Assembly (NCBI GenBank): GCA_027625915.1
Contig: JANTQA010000070.1
Span: forward strand, 4,221,001-4,285,000
Direction of reading: 5' to 3'
Source: Anaeramoeba flamelloides
Lineage: Eukaryota > Metamonada > Anaeramoebidae
Length of the DNA: 64,000 bases
Shown here: positions 44,557-55,790 of the stretch, in pieces
Layout of the letters: every line of letters starts with the position of its first letter
Position numbering within the stretch: the stretch's first letter is position 1
Program-made: the position numbers and the translations under genes
Notes under the pieces: model-generated
Told to the model about the DNA's origin: nothing
The model's database searches: none
The model's input: only the letters and a program-made list of their open reading frames with translations

Positions 44557-45137
44557 TATTCTCAAAAAAGTGTGGCATATTTATTTTAAAATATATTTAT
44601 TAAGCCCAATCTTCGAAATAGTATTTGAATATATAAAATCATTAACTACTATTTATTGATTCTTGGTAATAATTCAATTTGTTCATTTGTATTATATTAC
44701 AGAAGGAAAGGTATTAAATTTTCTGATCCTGATTTTATTGGTTATTTTTTAAAGATTAAAAATGGTGTTCATTAATTTCTTTTTGATCAAAAAAAAATAC
44801 TTTTTATAACTTGTTTAATCTCAACAAAATTTCAAATAGGAATTGATAACATATAAATACATTTGGCTCTTTTCAAAATCATTTGTACCCTTTCTCTATT
44901 TCCATTTTTTTATTGAAATTGGTTGTGCATAGTTTTATCCAAAAAAAAAAGTATTATTTTATTTTTTTTCTTTTGGGTGGATTTGTTTCAAGGGGCATAT
45001 TTTGAAATAAATATTATCTTGATTTATTCAGTTAGTATTAATATTAAACTTTAATTTAGTATTGTCAATTAACAAATACACTTACTAAGAGAATTTTTTA
45101 TGAAATGATCAAAAAAAGTTCCACTTTTTTCGAAATA
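44557..45137 (+). repeat. Dispersed TIR repeat R4, copy c
   Basis: It starts TATTCTCAAAAAAGTGTGGC and ends TTCCACTTTTTTCGAAATA. Its interior follows 1688-2264 and 57404-57980 (TTATTTTAAAATATATTTAT, ATTCTTGGTAATAATTCAAT, TTGAAATTGGTTGTGCATAG). It has no coding frame, and the open frame near 45069-45257 is part of it. Confidence 0.6.
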
Positions 45138-46592
45138 TCTTAAATATATCATTAATATGTTAATTTTCATTGATTTATAATTTTTTACGGATAATCCGAA
45201 TTGTTTCTGATAATATGTAAAACTAATGAAATACTTGAACAAATTTCCAAAACTCAAAAAAACAAAAAAGTTGTAATAAATCTAGAAAAATTTTTAATTT
45301 TAATTTTAATTAATGATTAAAAAAATGACTTAGAAAGGTAATAAAAATTAAAAAATATATAAAAAATAGTGTAATTAGATATTTATTAATCAATTTTTTA
45401 TAACAAAATATATTTAATTCTTATTTTAATAGATAGCAAAGATATTTTCATCAACAAATTTTAAATTTGTGAAAATTATTTTAAAACATGTAAAAACAAG
45501 CAATTATAAATATTTCATCAAACCCCTTCTAAAATTATTTCCTCACTAAAAACCATTTTCATCGGTTTCTATATTATTTACTACCTACATCTATTAAAAT
45601 ATAATAACATCTATTTGTTATAAAAGAAAAAAAAAGAACAATGTTAGTACTTTTTAACTATTGTTCTAAAGTATCAACGTCAAAATTTACTCTTCAATTC
45701 GATAGATCTTGTTTATATAATGATTCCCACGATTTAGAAGTAGGTACTTTGATGATCTAGGTAATTTGAATGAATAATTTTTTTTTTTTTTTTGAACAAA
45801 GTAGAAAGTAAATTTTGATATTTTTTGACTTCTCTTAGGCATTAAAATACTTTTTATTATTATATTAGTATCCTTATTTGTGTGAGTATACTATTCGCCC
45901 TAAAAAGTTTTAAAAATGTTTCAATTTGTTTGAAAATTTAAAAATTAATATTATTTAAAATAAGAAATTTTTATTTTATGGCCGAAAGAACTTTCCATAA
46001 ACATTTGTAGACTCTATATTGATGGGTTTTTTACGGGTGGTAATAAGTTTAGGGAACATGGGACTTGGTTACAACTTTCAATAAAGTCATTAATTTTTAC
46101 ATTTTTTTGATTTCACTTTTTATAATTTTACTTTTTTATTTATTTTTTTTTTTTGGTAAACTCATTTATTATGACCTTTAAAATCTCTGTTTATTAATTA
46201 AAAAAAAATTACTTGTACAATTGGTATAATTCTTATCAAATATCAGGTAAAAAAAGTCTAATATTAATTTTAAAAAATGGAAAATTGTAAAAAAAAATAG
46301 TAAAGCATTATTTTTTAAAAACTGCTGTTTTGATATTTTGTAAAATAACAAGCAACACAATTGAAACCTTGAAAAATATTTTTAAAATCTTTTTTTAACA
46401 TGGTTTTCAAAAAATAAAAATAAAATTTGGAATGGGAAAATCTAATTAATTACCAAAAGCAAACAATAAAATTGACAAATTAAAAATCAATAATTGATAG
46501 ATCGAATTTATTTTTTGATCGAACTAAATCAAATAAAATCAAATAAAATTTTGAGATCGGTATCGTAAAATCTTTTAATTTTTATCAAAGAT

Positions 46593-49500
46593 TTATAGCT
46601 CTTTTATTGATTCAGTTTCTTCTTCAGTTTCTTCTACTGTTTCTTTTTCAGATACTTCTTCTGCAATAATTTCAGCGGTTTTACAATTTTCTTTTAAAAA
46701 TTTGATCATTTCTTCGACTGTTCTTTCTGCTTTATATTTAATAAATTCATTTTTATCATTGGCGGGGAAAAAGAATTGTGTTGGGTAATTTGCGAAGGTA
46801 ACGCCATTTCCAAGATCATTATTATGCCCATCAATTTCGGCAATAATTAAATTTTTACTTTTTGATAATTTTTGAGCAAGTTCTTTATAGGTCTGTTCAA
46901 ATTGTTTACTTGGGGATGACCATTCGGCGTAAATATTTAAGAAAACGTCTTTTGTTTTATCATTAACAATTTCTTCCCAGTTTTTTCGAACAACCCTTTT
47001 TATTAGACCATCATTTGTTTCTGGAATTGGTTGACTTTTCGTTGCCGGTTTCAGTTCGCCAGCTAAATAACTATTTATTAAAAGAAATATTAATGATAAA
47101 ATTAATGAATTGATCAATATTGGGTCAGTTTAATAATTTAAAAGGATGAGAATTTAAAGGTTGGTGCTAAATTCACAATAATGCAAAAAAATATTTTGAA
47201 TTCGATTTCCATTTCTAAATGCTTTAACAAATTGATGTACCTATTTATCAAAACATTTCGTTTCAATGAACATTCCAAAGTCAATGTTTTTACAGGGTTT
47301 CTTTTAATTTTCTACCAATAATATTCTTTATTCAAAACCGAGTTAAAATAAAATCCTAAAATGGAAATTGAACCAAAAAAGTTTTTAACATTTTTGTAAA
47401 ATTTATCAGTCGATCAATAAGACCACAAAAAAAAAAAAAAAGCAATTACAATTATGAATAAATTTACCTATTTAACCAAGATTTAATATCTTCAAGATTC
47501 CATTCCCCTTCGTATCTATAATATTTACTGTTTTGGTCTTCAGTTATCACAAGCCCAGGATAAGATTCGAAAAGATATTTTTCAGCAAATTTTTGTACCT
47601 CTGCGACATCATTCCATGCGATCCAGACTTTACCATAAAATTCTTCAGAAAGTTGATTTATTAAAACATTTGTTGGGTATTGTTCACCACTTACAAATTC
47701 TCCTTCAATTTCTTCTTTTTCTTTTTCGCCTTCAATAAAAAGATAAGCAACTACTCCGTCTTCCATTTTATAATACATTTCAAAATTCTCACGAGTTAAT
47801 TTTTGGCAAAATGGTTTTTGGTTATCAATCAAAAACTATTTTTATTATGGAAAACAAAGTTAAATATACGTGGGTGTGTGTGTGTGACAAAAATATTAAC
47901 ATTATTTAAGTAAATAAACAAAATGTATTCATCATTAGAAGAGAATATTGTATGTGAAATAAAATTATCTTTTTTTTATTTTCTATTAAAAAGCTCATTT
48001 TTAAATTAACCAATGTATCCTGCTTATGAACTCAACTTTAGAGATATTGTTGAATTGAATGGAACAAAATTGGGCAACCCTCTCAATAATCAGTTCCAAG
48101 AGATACATTAAAAGGAATTTTGTTCTACATTTTATTTGGAGTTGAAAAAAGTCAAAATAATTTATACCAAGAGGAAGATTCTCTAAAAATTTGTCGTTTT
48201 CAAGAGAAAAAAGTACGATTCCCAGAATTCATTTAAAACTACACCTACAAATGGTGTTTAGTAATTTTCCTCAAAGAATAAACAATAAAAAAAAAAAAAA
48301 AAAAATTGATCTTTTTAGGATTTCAAACACAGGGACTTTCGAAATTGATACTGGGTATTTTATCACTGTATGTTTAATTTCAATCACAAAAAAACTATTT
48401 ATTTAAATAAACTTTATTACTAAAGTGGAATGCTCGCCAAGTGTAATTTTTCCGACATTTTTCAACATGTTTGAAATGTTGCAAGAGATCTAATATTGTC
48501 GATTTTTTTAAAAAAAAGTTAAAATCTTTATTTTTGAATAAATTTTGATAAAATCTATGGATAAGAGGATTCAAAATGTAATTCAAAGAATAGGTTGGGG
48601 GCAGGCCAATAAATAGCTTTTATTAAAAACAGTTCAGAAAAAAGTTTTATTTCTAAATGCTTTATTTTAAATTTAATTGATAATAAAAAACAAAACGAAC
48701 ATCGTTGTTTTTTTTTCAAAGTGGACTTGATTTGTTTTTGTTTTTATTATTTGAGATTTTTGGAAATTTAACAATATCAAAAGCATAGCAATACAAAGTT
48801 TAAATGGTTGTGATTTCTTGAATTGGTCATATCATTATAAAATTTTTAAAATCACTTTTTTAAAGTAATTTATGGTATTAAGCTTTACAATCCCTGAAAT
48901 TTAAAAAAAGATTATCTTTTATCGGGTGTGGCGATCATGTTATTTTAGTTCTTAGCTGATCGATTTTCTACTTGGTATGAATTTTAATAGTGGTCCAAAA
49001 AGGTAATTTTTGGAAATTTATTTTTTTTTTTTCCAAAATCCGAATTGAAGAGTTTAAGATTAATAGATTGGTAGGTGTTCAAGAATAACTTTTGATTTTT
49101 GTGTTGTTGAAAAGAATCTTGATTGAAATATTTATTTCACTTTTACTCAATTAACTAAATAAAAAGCAATAAATATTTTAAAAGCTGCTAAATAAAATCA
49201 ACCCTAATTAAAAATTTCAATTGACAACCCAAAAATTAAAATTCATTATTAAATACCTACCAATCTATTATTCTTACACCTATAAATTTGATTTTGTTAA
49301 AAAAAAAAAAATAAATTGTCAAAAATTACCTTTTTGGACCACTATTAAAATTCATACCAAGTAGAAAATCAATCAGCTAAGAACTAAAATAACATGATCG
49401 CCACACCCGATAAAAGATAATCTTTTTTCAAATTTCAGGGATTGTAAAGCCTAAAGAGTATAATTTTTTATTAAAAGTTATTTTGCCTTTGCTAAAATCT

Positions 49501-52500
49501 GTTATTATTTCCATATATTAATGACTTGAAAATTTTGATTTTTAATCGATCGAAAAATCCATCACTCTTTCTATATTTTTTTTTTCTTTTTTTATGGATA
49601 AAAAACACATTTTATTTATTTTTTCCTTCTAGAGAAAATAGGAAGTTTACTTCTCTTAAAATTAAATTAAAAACAATTTTTTGCTTGTGTAGCATTGACA
49701 GAAACACAGTTTATATTTGACAAAGTAATGATCTTTTAATATTCTTTTGATAAAAATAACTCTATTAAAAAATGAAAAAATGGAAAAAACATCAAAAAGA
49801 TCGCAAAAAGTATCAAAAAGCGGCACATCGAAACTGACACAGTTGGTTTCAAAAATAAAATTCTCAAACATTTCTATTAAACAATTGGGTGTAGCTCTTG
49901 TACGCTTTTTTCTAAAAATATCCCAGTTTTTCATTGTTGATTTTTGGAGATCGATAGTACACCTTGATAGGTTGGTTTGTTTTTAATTGTTACTAAGCGC
50001 TCTTTATAATTACAAAGATTTTTTTTCCATTTCAAATAATTATTTTTCACCGTAACGATTCAACCCTTAAAACCAAATTAAGCCAATTATAATTTTATCT
50101 CAAAATTCAAAAAGGAAGAGGTTTATTAAATTTCTTTGAATATAATTCCTAATTCGTTTTGAGAAGTTATTTTGGTTTTTCTAACAAATAATGAAAAAAT
50201 ATTTTTGACTTGAAATAAAAATTTTCACATACAGCCAGTTCCACTTTTAAGGAACAAACATTCAAAAAAAATTAAAGAAACAATAAAAATCTCAAATTAA
50301 GGCACAAAATTCAGATTCTAGGAAAATAATATGTGTAAAAAAAAATTTCAAATTTTGTGATTTAATTTGAGATTTTTTTGTGCCTTAAATTTCGTTGAAA
50401 GTTTGTGCCTTAAATTTGAAACTGACTGTATTAATTGGAAAATGACAGTATTTCTGGAAATCCGAAAGAAAATTTTGGTCAATTTGTTGTGATGCAAATA
50501 GTAAATAAAAAAGGATACTTTGTAAAATTATTATTCCCAGATTCTTTTACTGTACGTAAAAGTCAACATTCAAAAAGTTCTAATTTTAAAAAAAATAAAT
50601 ATCTATCTTTTTTTTTTTTTTTTACAAAAGTAAACTCTTTTTCAAACAAAAGGGCACCACTCTCAAATTGGCAATACTATTGAATTTGGTTGTTAATAAG
50701 ATAATTACTTATTGGTGATTTTCATTTTAATTATTCATTTTTTCATTTTTTCATTTTTTCATTTTTTGTTTTTTTATTTTTGGATATTGAACAGTTGGAA
50801 AATGAAAAAAAAACAGATAAGAAGAAAACAATTTGGAAATAATCTACCATTATAAAAATGGAAACAGTTTAAGTTTGATTTCGAATGAGCTAGATATATG
50901 AATTAAGAAAGGCCATTATTGGATTTATATCTGGAACAAAGCAAAAAGAAAATAAAGGAAGAAAAAACAATTCCAACAAAATACCCAGATGAATTCCGGA
51001 TTCATCTTTAAAAATGAGACTTTCAAGATCAAAAGTTTGACATGTAAAGAGATATCAATAAAATTTAAAGAACTTTTTCCCAATTCACTTTGTTCAAAGG
51101 TTTTTATTGATTTTATAAATTTTTTTCTCTACAATTTACAAAACGAGATTTCCCATTTCAAATAAAAGTGACACACCAATTTTTAAAATATTGAATTTTA
51201 ATTTTTATTGTTTTGTTTTAATGAGTTTTAAATCTTCAGTTGAGTGTTTTTTTATATTTTAAAGAGTTTTTTATCTTTTAGAATGATACTACAATTAATT
51301 TGATTCAATTATGAATAATTCTTGAAAATTTATGTGCCCTTTCATTTGAAAAAGAGTTTATATTAAAAACTAAATATTGTTCTTCTCTCAAAATAATAAT
51401 AATCATATGAGAAAATCTATCAAAATACTTGTTGGTGATGGAATAGTTATTCAAAATAAATTGCAATTTGTTCACCCAGAAAGATCAAAAGTTGCTGAAA
51501 AAAAAGAAGATTGAATTCCAAAAAATTAAAAAAAAACTACCAAAGAAGAGAAAAAAGAAAAGAAGAAAAAAAAGATGAATCAGAATCAAAAAAACAACGA
51601 CTTTTGGGGGGTAAAGAAATAAAAAGGTAAATTAAAATCAACTTACTTTCCCAATCACTTTTTTTTTCCATTCACCATCAAAGATGATTTCTTTTGAATC
51701 GTATTGTCTAAATAATGTTAAGGTATTTTCTTCTCCTTTTTTTGAAACAAATACCAGATTTGAATATTCGCTATTCTTTGCTAAGTCATTGATCTTTTTC
51801 ATTACTATAATTTGTTTGAGTTCCAAATAATTGAAAGAAAAAGAAAAAAAACAAAAAAATTGTTTTGTTTGAAGATCAAAAGGATTTATACTTTACAAAG
51901 GGAAATAAATAGAAAATATAAAAAGATCTTTTACTTTTTTCATCATCTGTGTGTTCTACAAAAACAACTAATAAATATTGGTTTTTAAAAGCTATTGAGG
52001 AAATGTTTAAACAGAAAAAGACGTTTTGGGTTGTTTATTAAAAGAAAAAGGTTTGTAAGGAATTGTATTTTGATCAAGAAAAGAAACAAAAAAAGGAAGA
52101 AAAGAAAAAAGGAAGAAAAGAAAAAAGGAAGAAAAGAAAAAAGGAAAAAAGGAAGAAAAGAAAAAAGGAAAAAAGGAAGAAAGGAAGAAAAGAAAAAAGG
52201 AAAAAAGAAAAAAGGAAGAAAAGAAAAAAGAATAAAGGAAAAAAGAATAAAGGAAAAACAAAAAAGAAATTGTTACCTTCAATTTCTTCGGTCTTTTCAA
52301 TTTCAGAAACTAGTGGCAAATGAATTTTTTCAAGCCATTCACCAAAGGATTGCTCGTCACCGTTTCCTTTGTATGTGTCTGAAACTTCACCGTCTCTAAA
52401 AAAAAAGATTGCTGGGAGTGCTATGAACCTTAATTCAACAAGCAAAAATTGATGTTCTTCTTTAAAATCAAAAATATGAAATTCTAATGGGCTTTCGTCT

Positions 52501-52861
52501 TCTTGGTAAGGTTTAACAAGTTTTAAAAAGGTTTTTTCGAACTAGGTTAAGTTAAATGCAAAAAGAAAAAAATTGTAAATCATGAAAGAAAAAAAAGTAA
52601 AAAGTTGTATTTGTTGTCAAATGGATTTTAATGAGAAGAACATTATTGTCTGCTTACCTCACGGGAAGTAGGAACAACTTCAGAAGTAATAAGAAAAACA
52701 AAATCCTTTTTCTCTTTTGTAATCTTTCGATAAGCCTTTATATGTGTGTACTGTGTTGCTTCATTTTCTTTTTTTGGTGCTGTTTCATTGTCTGTGTTCT
52801 CTTGGTTACACCAAGCAAATGAAAGCACTAAAAAGATTGATAAATAAAAGAAAAATTTCAT
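46593..52861 (-). CDS. PDI-family ER protein lacking both CxxC sites
   Basis: Five exons join in frame to 490 residues, the usual PDI length: 52861-52658, 52541-52277, 51804-51647, 47835-47468 and 47070-46593. Residues 1-17 are a signal peptide. The order is a-b-b'-a'. Family landmarks are FCQKLTRENFEMY (b' start), LAGELKPATKSQPIPETND (linker before a'), KNLIIAEID, and cis-prolines in ALPAIFFF (Pro111) and NYPTQFFF (Pro428). The tail is acidic and ends IKEL, similar to KDEL, so ER lumen residence is inferred. In a', where WCGHCK is expected, the sequence is WSSPSK (residues 382-387). In the first domain the matching region SEVVPTSRE has no Cys. It cannot do dithiol-disulfide exchange by the normal mechanism, so a chaperone or scaffold role is more likely. 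Introns are 116, 472, 3811 and 397 bp. Exon 3 is short for a full b domain, and a small exon may be missed. Confidence 0.88.
48882..49450. mobile_element. Palindromic element R7 in PDI giant intron
   Basis: The outer ends are GCTTTACAATCCCTGAAATT and the exact complement AATTTCAGGGATTGTAAAGC. Both arms share TTTTATCGGGTGTGGCGATC, TTAGTTCTTAGCTGATCGAT and CTACTTGGTATGAATTTTAA in near-perfect inversion, with a loop near 49150. The length is about 570 bp and there is no coding frame. A diverged copy is at 19455-19870. Such arm identity suggests a recent foldback insertion. Confidence 0.8.
49712..50060 (+). repeat. Dispersed repeat R5, copy b
   Basis: ATTTGACAAAGTAATGATCT, AATTGGGTGTAGCTCTTGTA, CGCTTTTTTCTAAAAATA and GTTGATTTTTGGAGATCGAT parallel 41890-42235. 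The plus-strand frame at 49747-49986 is contained in it and has no family resemblance. Confidence 0.55.
50232..50428. mobile_element. Palindromic mariner-like MITE R2, copy 2
   Basis: The 197-bp element is flanked by TA on both sides (50230-50231, 50429-50430). The left end is CAGCCAGTTCCACTTTTAAG and the right end GAAACTGACTG. The arms pair over most of the length (ATCTCAAATTAAGGCACAAA against TTTAATTTGAGATTTTTTTG). Confidence 0.82.
50435..51600 (+). pseudogene. Coding-like patches antisense in PDI intron
   Basis: On the strand opposite to the PDI gene, three separated stretches read like protein: ENFGQFVVMQIVNKKGYFVK (50465 on), RPLLDLYLEQSKKKIKEEK (about 50900-50970, with PTKYPDEFRIHL after it) and IKILVGDGIVIQNKLQFVHP (51424 on). 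Each is short and followed by stops, and splice sites joining them are not obvious. They may be a decayed or small nested gene. I do not recognise a family. Confidence 0.3.
50734..50770. repeat. Short tandem repeat TTCATTTTT
   Basis: About four tandem copies of a 10-base unit TTCATTTTTT, then T-rich sequence, inside the PDI giant intron. This is a simple microsatellite. Confidence 0.75.
52078..52265. repeat. Long homopurine/homopyrimidine tract in PDI intron 2
   Basis: About 190 bases are almost purely A and G on the plus strand, built from GGAAGAAAAGAAAAAA-type units of 10 to 16 bases. On the transcribed PDI strand this is a polypyrimidine tract directly downstream of exon 2's donor (52276). 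Its mirror-like symmetry could allow triplex DNA. K/R/E-rich and F/S-rich frames of 86-134 codons across it are low-complexity artefacts. Confidence 0.85.
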
Positions 52862-53782
52862 TTGGGTAAGTTGAAATAAAAAAATGAAATTTAATTTTGG
52901 ATTAAAGTGACAAAAACATTTTAGAAAAAATTATTTTTTTTTTGGTTTTTATATTTGTTGGTATGTTTCCAAAATTTCAACTGTGAATTGGTTCAGTTAT
53001 TAATAACAATCCAATCAATATCTTGTTGCAAATTTCAAAATAAAAATCAAAAATAAATTGTTTGCAATCTTGTTTGTGAGTAACAAGAAAAAATATCATT
53101 TCTTTAATAATACCCAGTCAAAGGCCAACGTTATTTTCTGAAATGACTCATTCTTTTTTGAAGAAAGATCCTATTTTTCTCATTTTGGACAAGTTCCAAA
53201 TTCAAAATATTTTGGAATTATTTGTAAAAAAGTATATTCTTTTTAGAAGAAAGAAATCTAATTGTTTGTGAACGGCGGTGTTCAAAGTAAAGGCTGAGGG
53301 TATAAAACTAGTATGTTATAAAATAATTTGAAAGAAAAAATCGGTTGTAATTTCAAAAAAATTACTTTAATTATTTCAAACTCCTAAAAACAACAAATTT
53401 CTTCCAAACAAATTGAAATAAAAGATTAAAAATTTAAACTTGTTTTTGTATTTTGCAAATTTTTTTACTTGAATTTTACAATTTTTTTTTCGTTATCTTG
53501 AGTGTAATCAACCTGTTATTCTAATGTTATTGATTTATTGAAAATGATTGTAAAAAATTCTTCTTGGTTTATTTTAGAATTTATTTGATCTTCAATTTAC
53601 GATCAAAATTGTGCATCATAGTTGGTTTTTTTCCATATTGCCGAAGAATTTGAATGTTTCAATTTTTAAATAAAATCTAGTAATTTTTGAGATTTATTTC
53701 ATATTGTATCAACGATACCCCTTCTAGATTTTCTCATTTTTTTTTTTATTTGTTCTTTTAAGGTCAATTATAAAAAATATTG

Positions 53783-54770
53783 TATAGAAAAAAATACCGG
53801 AACAGAAAATATCCCAGACACGGTTTTGAACTGTTAATATAAGAATAATTGTTATTACCTTGTAGATATTTTCAAACAAATCCTTTTTTTTTAAGAATCA
53901 AACTTTTAAAATTATAACTATACTACTTATTAGAAAAGTAACTAATTTAATTTAACTAGTTCAAGATACCATATTCAATCAATCTAAAAGCAAGAATAAA
54001 AATATGATCATTTTCTAAATTCATGGCAAACCTCAATAAAAATCTCATTTTTTTCAAAATAGGCAGATCTACTTCTGTAATCAAACTATTAAATTGAGTA
54101 ATTCTATAAACATTCCCACTTTAATGAACTTTAGGCAGGTTTATTGCTGAGTTTCTAAAAAAATTTCTTTAGTTATACTAGTATTTGAAATTCAAATAGG
54201 AGATAATTTCACTTCATTTTCCAATTCTAAAATATTTTTTAATTGTGGCTGATTAGTTAATTCAGTATATAGTAGGGAAAAAAATACCGGACATGAAAAA
54301 AATCCCAGATAGGATTTTTAATGGTGAGTATTAGTAAAATTTTTGTCTAATTTCAATGAAATCCTTATTATAAATAACCAATTTTTTTATGAGATTAGTA
54401 ATAAACCTACCTAAAGTCCATCAAAGTAAGGTGTCTCTAGAATACTCGAGTAATTGTTTGATAGCAATATGTTGATCAACTTATTTTCAAAAACAATCGA
54501 GTTTTATTGAGGTTTACTAGAGTTTGGAAAATGATAATTTTTCTTCTTGTTTTTTGATTGATTGAATGATGTTTTGAACAAGTGTGATTTCATTAATCAT
54601 CAATCTAATAAGTGGGTGGGTGATAATTGAAAAAGTTCGATTCTTAAAAAAAGGAATTTGATTGTAAATAAATGAAATTACACAATAATTTTACTAATAT
54701 TCACAATTAAAAATCTTGTCAGGGATTTTTTTCATTTCGGTATTTTTTTCACTGCTCTATAGAATAAAAA
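53783..54770. repeat. Two related TIR elements side by side (R10)
   Basis: ATAGTAGGGAAAAAAATACC at 54270 and its complement GGTATTTTTTTCACTGCTCT near 54745 bound one element of about 500 bp. ATAGAAAAAAATACCGGAAC at 53785 starts a second copy to its left. Segments such as TGGCAAACCTCAATAAAAA (about 54024) and its inverse GAGTTTTATTGAGGTTTACT (about 54500) pair across the two. The left copy lacks a clear right end. Confidence 0.5.
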
Positions 54771-54915
54771 AAAAACAACAAAGAAATAAACAGATATCAC
54801 AAAATTCTAACCATTTCCACAAGTATTAAGTGAAGAAACAAAAAAAAAGGGGGAGGTGAAGTGACAATTTTTTCTAATTTAAATTTCAAATACCACAATA
54901 AAATATAATATTTTA

Positions 54916-55114
54916 CAGTCAGTTTCACTTTTAAGGCACAAACTTTCAACGAAATTTAATTAACACAAAAAAATCTCAAATTAAGGCACAAAATTTGAAA
55001 TTTCATTTTTTACAATTTATTTTTACTAGACTTTGAATTTTGTGCCTTAATTTTAGAATTTTTTTGTGCCTTAAATTTCGTTGAAAGTTTGTGCCTTAAA
55101 AGTGAAACTGACTG
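54916..55114. mobile_element. Palindromic mariner-like MITE R2, copy 3
   Basis: This is the best preserved copy at 199 bp. TA lies on both sides (54914-54915, 55115-55116). Ends are CAGTCAGTTTCACTTTTAAG and CTTAAAAGTGAAACTGACTG, an exact 20-base inverted repeat. The arms pair almost throughout (GCACAAACTTTCAACGAAAT with ATTTCGTTGAAAGTTTGTGC). Confidence 0.88.
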
Positions 55115-55282
55115 TAAATTATTGGTTTACATATAAGTACAAATATATAAATATATATGAATATAAATATGTGTAATCATTGGATTTCCACTCAATTTCA
55201 TAAAAAATTTTAGCTTTGAAATTTTAATAATAATTCTTAAAATACCCTTTTAATGAAATTTGATGAAATTTTGATCATGTAA

Positions 55283-55790
55283 ACTCCATTTCACATAAAT
55301 GGGAACTAGCAAAAAATGAAAAAGTCATTTTATTTTCAAGAATCAACCAAAATTAGATTATTTAGAGATACAAGATAATAATAAACTTCCTATTAGAGTT
55401 GATAATCATAAAATAAAAGCCTGAGCAAACTATAATTATTAAAAAAAAAAAAAAAAATATTAAAAAATTTATTTGGGCCCTTTTCATTGGAACCTATAGT
55501 GTAACATTTCTCAATTTCTTTCAAAAATTAAAATTATTAGCAATAAGATTCCTTAATTGTAAATATATTTCATTTTAAAAGAAAATACAAAATCTCACTT
55601 TTCATGTTCGTTAATTTGGAGTTTCAAACAGTTTTTTATTTCAAACAGACTTAAAAAAAAGAAAAAAAAAAAAATGAGAAAAAATGATTTTGATCTAGAA
55701 ATTGAATTTTTATTTTGAGAAGAATAATGGATTTAACTCATTTGATATATTCTATTTTTTCAATAAAACTGACCTATTGATCGAAAAAGA
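55283..55790 (+). repeat. Dispersed repeat R12, copy b
   Basis: It is the counterpart of 22805-23340: CCATTTCACATAAATGGG, TTCATTGGAACCTATAGTG, AAGAAAATACAAAATCTCAC, GTTAATTTGGAGTTTCAAAC and TTTTGAGAAGAATAATGGAT occur in the same order. It is non-coding, and no inverted ends were seen. Confidence 0.55.

Larger units (their letters stand above)
39185..46592. other. Intergenic region between two minus-strand genes
   Basis: About 7.4 kb upstream of the kinase and downstream of the PDI-like gene holds repeats listed separately (40163-40604, 41332-41528, 41890-42235, 44557-45137), an R6-like reverse copy at 40664-41060, a relative of the PNUTS-intron palindrome at about 42800-43170, and one coding-like but interrupted patch at 43480-43800. 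A frame of about 100 codons at 43805-44116 is very K/F-rich and not convincing. Confidence 0.5.

Noticed and set aside
52007-52445. K/R/E-rich and F/S-rich frames around the PDI second exon and intron 2
   Set aside because: They run through the homopurine tract. Only the part coding the PDI thioredoxin domain is supported by family motifs.
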